A DNA stretch of 64,000 nucleotides from Nipponacmea schrenckii (taxonomy: Eukaryota > Mollusca > Gastropoda > Lottiidae). Below are positions 60,120 to 64,000 of this stretch, piece by piece; the first letter of the stretch is position 1; every line of letters starts with the position of its first letter. The stretch lies in the NCBI GenBank assembly GCA_030562195.1, contig JAUJPP010000003.1:43344602-43408601 (forward strand), in the 5' to 3' direction. The translations under genes and the position numbers were made by a program. Under the pieces are notes generated by a model. The model did no database searches, had not been told where the DNA came from, and saw only the letters and a list, made by a program, of their open reading frames with translations.

Positions 60120-63100
60120 GTAAGAAAACCTTTTATAATCAATGTTTTATTAGGCATATTTTAGTTATTATAGTAAGAGCTATACATGTAAAAATTATCA
60201 ATTTAGAAGCAATTCATAACTCATATTTACTGTTGTTTTTACACACTTTGTGAACCTTTGATTTTGGATGCGAACATGTTAATATCGTGTTTTCTTTATA
60301 CGAATGGTTTCTGAATGTTTAACAGTTCAATGATGCTTAAGAAGGTAAATTATTACTAATTATATGCTAATAAGGAAGGCATGCAGCAAGGATTCCAATT
60401 AAAATGGTCATAATTAACATCATGAATCGGCAACTTTAATATTTCAGCTGTCTTATCCACCTGACAGCTTATTTATATTCTTCGTATCTTCATATTTCTA
60501 ATCCTATCACCCTCTCAGCGTACATTTTAATCAGTTTTATATTTAGAGTTGTCTTCAAAAGTTTCATTTCACACTTGGTTGTGTAAATCATAAGGCGTTA
60601 TTCCGATATGATGGGAATGTATAATCGTCGGTTTGTACGAACCCGCGTGTAATTTAAAAAACAAATCTACTCAAAACGGTGCTTTTATCGAAATAAATAC
60701 TCATCTAAGTGAGTTCAATGACCAAAACATTCATTATACATAAGGTTCTCTGTACCGAGTTATAAATGAAGGGAAATAGAGATGAAAATTGTTAAGAGCT
60801 GACTCGATTTATTACATTTATTAAGTTCCCGAACCAGATATATGAGATAATTCATCAATCCTATACCTTCTGCTTTATAAACACCTACAAACAAAAAATA
60901 TGCATCATTAGCCGAGGAATTGAGCGAAAGAGTTTCTGTTGTAAAATTCACTGGCATCATTTAAACAATAAACTCACATGTATATGTCGGTGACTTTGAT
61001 TGTCTATTTTAAGAAAAATAATTGTTTTGCAGGTAACAAAAATGAAATAAGTTCAGTCTATAGATTTAATTTCAACAACCTGTATGATAAAATCTACCGT
61101 AGAAAATTTTTTTTTTGGTTCCTCATCCAACTAATGAATTTAACCACCAAAAAAACTCTTATCTAATTATTATTATCTATTGTAAATAAATTTTCAACAA
61201 AAGCAAAATGAGCGCTTTTATAAAATTAGGGTGATTTGCAAATAAGTTTAAAAAGGCACATGTTTTCAACCTTTCCAACCTATCTCTGTTCACACATGAC
61301 AAACGTCTCCACCCCTTAGATAAAAGACTGCAATTTCAAAAAATTGTTTTAAACTATTACTAAAAGTTGCACATGACATTGCTCTGATCATTGTCACCAA
61401 CCACACCAGTTTCCTCCATGTCCTCCTCGTAATTCGCCATTTTCTTGAATGGAGTAAAATGTACAAGACTGACGACAACACAAATAGTATAGCCAATGGT
61501 TAAATGTTCGGTTTGGAAGAAAATAACTCAACAGCCCTGGGCTATACTCAGATGATAAGAGACATTCAACAAAAACTTAGCTTCTGAAAGGTGTGGCAGG
61601 TAAAACTGATGGCCAATTGTTGGATGCAGGTGTACAACTTCAGATGGGTGAAAAGGTGTTAAACATACCATTAGGTTATATTGATTATTCATGTAATGAA
61701 TAATTCGTGATATGATTTTGTTCTTTAGTTAGTTATTACGACTGAATATAAAAAAAACTTGGTCAGAGAAACAACAAACGCATTTAAAATCTATAAAACG
61801 AAATCACAAACAGGCAAATAACATCCATTGCAACCAAATCAAATTCCATAATCATTAATTTTTATCACTGTTTACTTTCTCTAAATGAACATTACAGTAG
61901 AATGTGTTAATTGCTTTTCAATAATATCACTGCTAGTACACTGTCTGCTTATAAATTCCATTATCAAAAACACTCTAAAGGATCTGTTCAATAAACTAGC
62001 TTTTCCTGTTCTATTACATTCTTTGATTGTAATGTACTTTCCATCTAAATATTACTTGATCTAAATTAAGTGTTAAAATAACCTTCGAGTGTTGAAATAA
62101 ACAATCTCAAAATCAAAGTTAATTTGAATTAAAAATATAAGTGCCATGGAAATTTGTTAAGTGGGAAGAAAGCGTTAAAGGAGGCCCTAGCAGTGTTTAT
62201 ATTATTGAATCACATATCTTATCCTGTGGTATTGGTGTCAAAACGTAATGGTTTGTTTAGATTTGGCATAAACTTATAGCAAAAAGCAAGAAAATGTACA
62301 TTGTGATGCTTTATCTCTATCTCTTCGGATAATGGCATTAAATATGGCAAACTTATACATTTCAAAAATCAGATTAGCGAGGCACAATCTTCATGGTAGT
62401 AATTTAATGCAGGCTCTGACATCAGATAATGAAAAACGGTACTCAATAGACAAAATGCATCAGTTAACGTAGTCTCACATTCATGCAACCAAGAATTCGT
62501 GCTGTATACATTTTATAAATAAAGAGTAAGACAAAACAATCTGTTCTGTTGAGATCTGTAAATTCCCTTGTATCATAACACAAGAGTCAATACAATAAAT
62601 ATATATATTGGCTTGGTTCTCTTGTCTAAATATTATGTATTTTACCGACTTGTTTATATCACTAGATAAACTAGCCAAAAGCATTGTAACCTCACCATAA
62701 CATCAAATACTTTCTTGTGTCTGCTTACTAGCTCTTGTTTCTAATACAACTTACAATTAATGAGCTTAATGGTATCTGGAAAATATCATTGTTCTCACTT
62801 CTTTCAAATAACATTCACTTTCACAGTTTATAACTGACTCATTCTCGTATTCCAGACATGCATATAACTGTTTACAGAATAGAAGTAAATTTTACCTGTA
62901 CTTTGTTTGAAATCAGGAGAGATAGTGTAATTAAAGCTTAAGATATATCACAAGGAATAATTTTGACAAAATATCAAAAAACCTTATCTAAAGTAACTTA
63001 ACATATAAAATTCTAAATCCTAATGAGAATTAAAGTTAAGGGATACTATTAACGCATCCGGAAACTGTTCAATCACTATTATTCATCTTCATCTAGTCGT

Positions 63101-64000
63101 ATTGCCACATTCAAAGGTTGTAGGTAACGGCAGCGAACCATTTGCCATAGTTAAATTTTTCCACATTCAAACATTTAGAAGGGAGAAAAGTTAATAAAAT
63201 GTGAATTTGAGCTATATTTAGAATAATAATGCAGACAAAATTCAGTAACAGATAATATAACAATGATATGCCACCCAGAGTAATTTGTACATGTAAGTAT
63301 TTATGAAAATTGGTTTGCAGACTAAGTCATCAACATTACCATCCTTTTGTATGGTAAACTCATCTGATTTATTAACATAATAACATAACTTGTCAAAGTA
63401 CCTGTGTTATTTTATGACTATGATAAGATAGGCCTACATATACTAATGGTATTTCAGCATGTTTTCACATGTACAATTATTGCCTTCATAACATTAATCT
63501 GAACTGAATCTTTGACATTAATCAAAAAGTCGCTAGAATTGCCAATGCACATTACTTTTTTTATCTCAATTTGAAATAAATCAAATACACATTATTGCTA
63601 CTGACAGTCAGTATTCTTGTTCTCTTTCTAGTACAATACTTAATTCTTAAAAATTTTGTGTCGTAATTAAAATAAGTATAAATATAAAAGACATTTATTC
63701 GGAATAGAAAGTTGTTTTTGAGATAGAAATCGTCCATTTGACGTCACGTTAAAGCAAAATATCAAATTTAATGTCACTTTGTGAGATAAATCAGACAAGG
63801 GTATTGTCTTTTGTTTGTTTCAGACAGGACTGAATTGTCTGCATGACAAACCTAACGAATTATTGCCACTCTTTGTTCAAACAATAATAACCATAACTAT
63901 CACCTTTGTTGTGAATATAGTATGCAAGCACAAGTTCGTTATTAGCTGACATTTCAAAACGGATAATAGTTAAGTTTTGATGGATACAAATAGAACATAG
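60120..64000 (+). other. presumed intron of the partial gene
   Basis: No convincing second exon. The best acceptor in the right phase, TTGTTTTGCAG at 61022-61032, opens 44 codons to a stop but offers no good donor and no family match. TTTGTTTCAG near 63824 leads quickly to a stop. A full CRE octamer (TGACGTCA) lies at 63739-63746. Confidence 0.4.

Noticed and set aside
61033..61166. Possible second exon of the 60-kb gene after TTGTTTTGCAG (frame GNKNEISSVYRFN…)
   Set aside because: The frame is in the right phase but ends in a stop with no good donor, and it lacks the RPV/NDTLTV landmarks of a receptor exon.
1..64000. tRNA, rRNA, CRISPR, bacterial operon or reverse-transcriptase features
   Set aside because: None was seen. 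There is no cloverleaf with a GGTTCGAATCC-type box, no spacer array, no Shine-Dalgarno-led gene series, and no frame with RT or integrase motifs.

Overview
The window is AT-rich (about two thirds A+T by eye) animal nuclear DNA: small exons with GT-AG introns, long gene-poor stretches, tandem repeats and short non-autonomous transposons. The best clue to the source is a Cys-loop receptor subunit that combines the adjacent cysteines of a nicotinic alpha subunit with a Pro-Ala-Lys anion-filter motif before M2. That combination is known from molluscan acetylcholine-gated chloride channels. Scattered copies of a GGACGTAAAAC element-tail motif, which I recall as typical of molluscan SINEs, agree. 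A gastropod or other lophotrochozoan is the likely source; the species is inference. Layout: 1-4.4 kb has no convincing gene but holds a degraded tandem duplication that may be an assembly artefact, a small degenerate tandem repeat and a SINE-like tail. 4.47-8.81 kb (minus strand) is one uninterrupted 1446-codon reading frame for a hydrophilic protein of unknown function. Its centre is 23 exact-length 24-residue (72-bp) repeats. A splice acceptor lies just upstream of its ATG, a full palindromic CRE lies 185 bp upstream, and an AATAAA overlaps its stop codon. 8.8-19.2 kb is non-coding, with a four-copy degenerate repeat (9.85-11.76 kb) and a TTAA-flanked MITE (13.37-13.68 kb). 20.2-32.6 kb (plus strand) is a complete seven-coding-exon gene for a 496-residue nicotinic-type Cys-loop subunit. 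All exon phases join, and a polyadenylation signal follows. Intron 1 (5.5 kb) carries an antisense exon resembling the start of a secreted phospholipase A2, and a 16-bp hairpin. 32.6-60 kb is mostly unannotated, with a second TTAA MITE (35.81-36.27 kb), more SINE-like fragments, small repeats, a GC-richer orphan open region near 46 kb and a possible non-coding first exon near 48.7-49.0 kb. 60.04-60.12 kb (plus strand) is a signal-peptide exon beginning another secreted or membrane protein whose later exons I cannot find before the window ends. Working together: only the receptor can be assigned a physiological role, as a predicted acetylcholine-gated, probably anion-permeable subunit. I see no functional link between it and the repeat protein. 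The most interesting points are the receptor's anion filter with a strongly atypical M2, the 23-unit repeat protein, the antisense phospholipase-like exon, and two TTAA MITEs that share an AGGG terminus.
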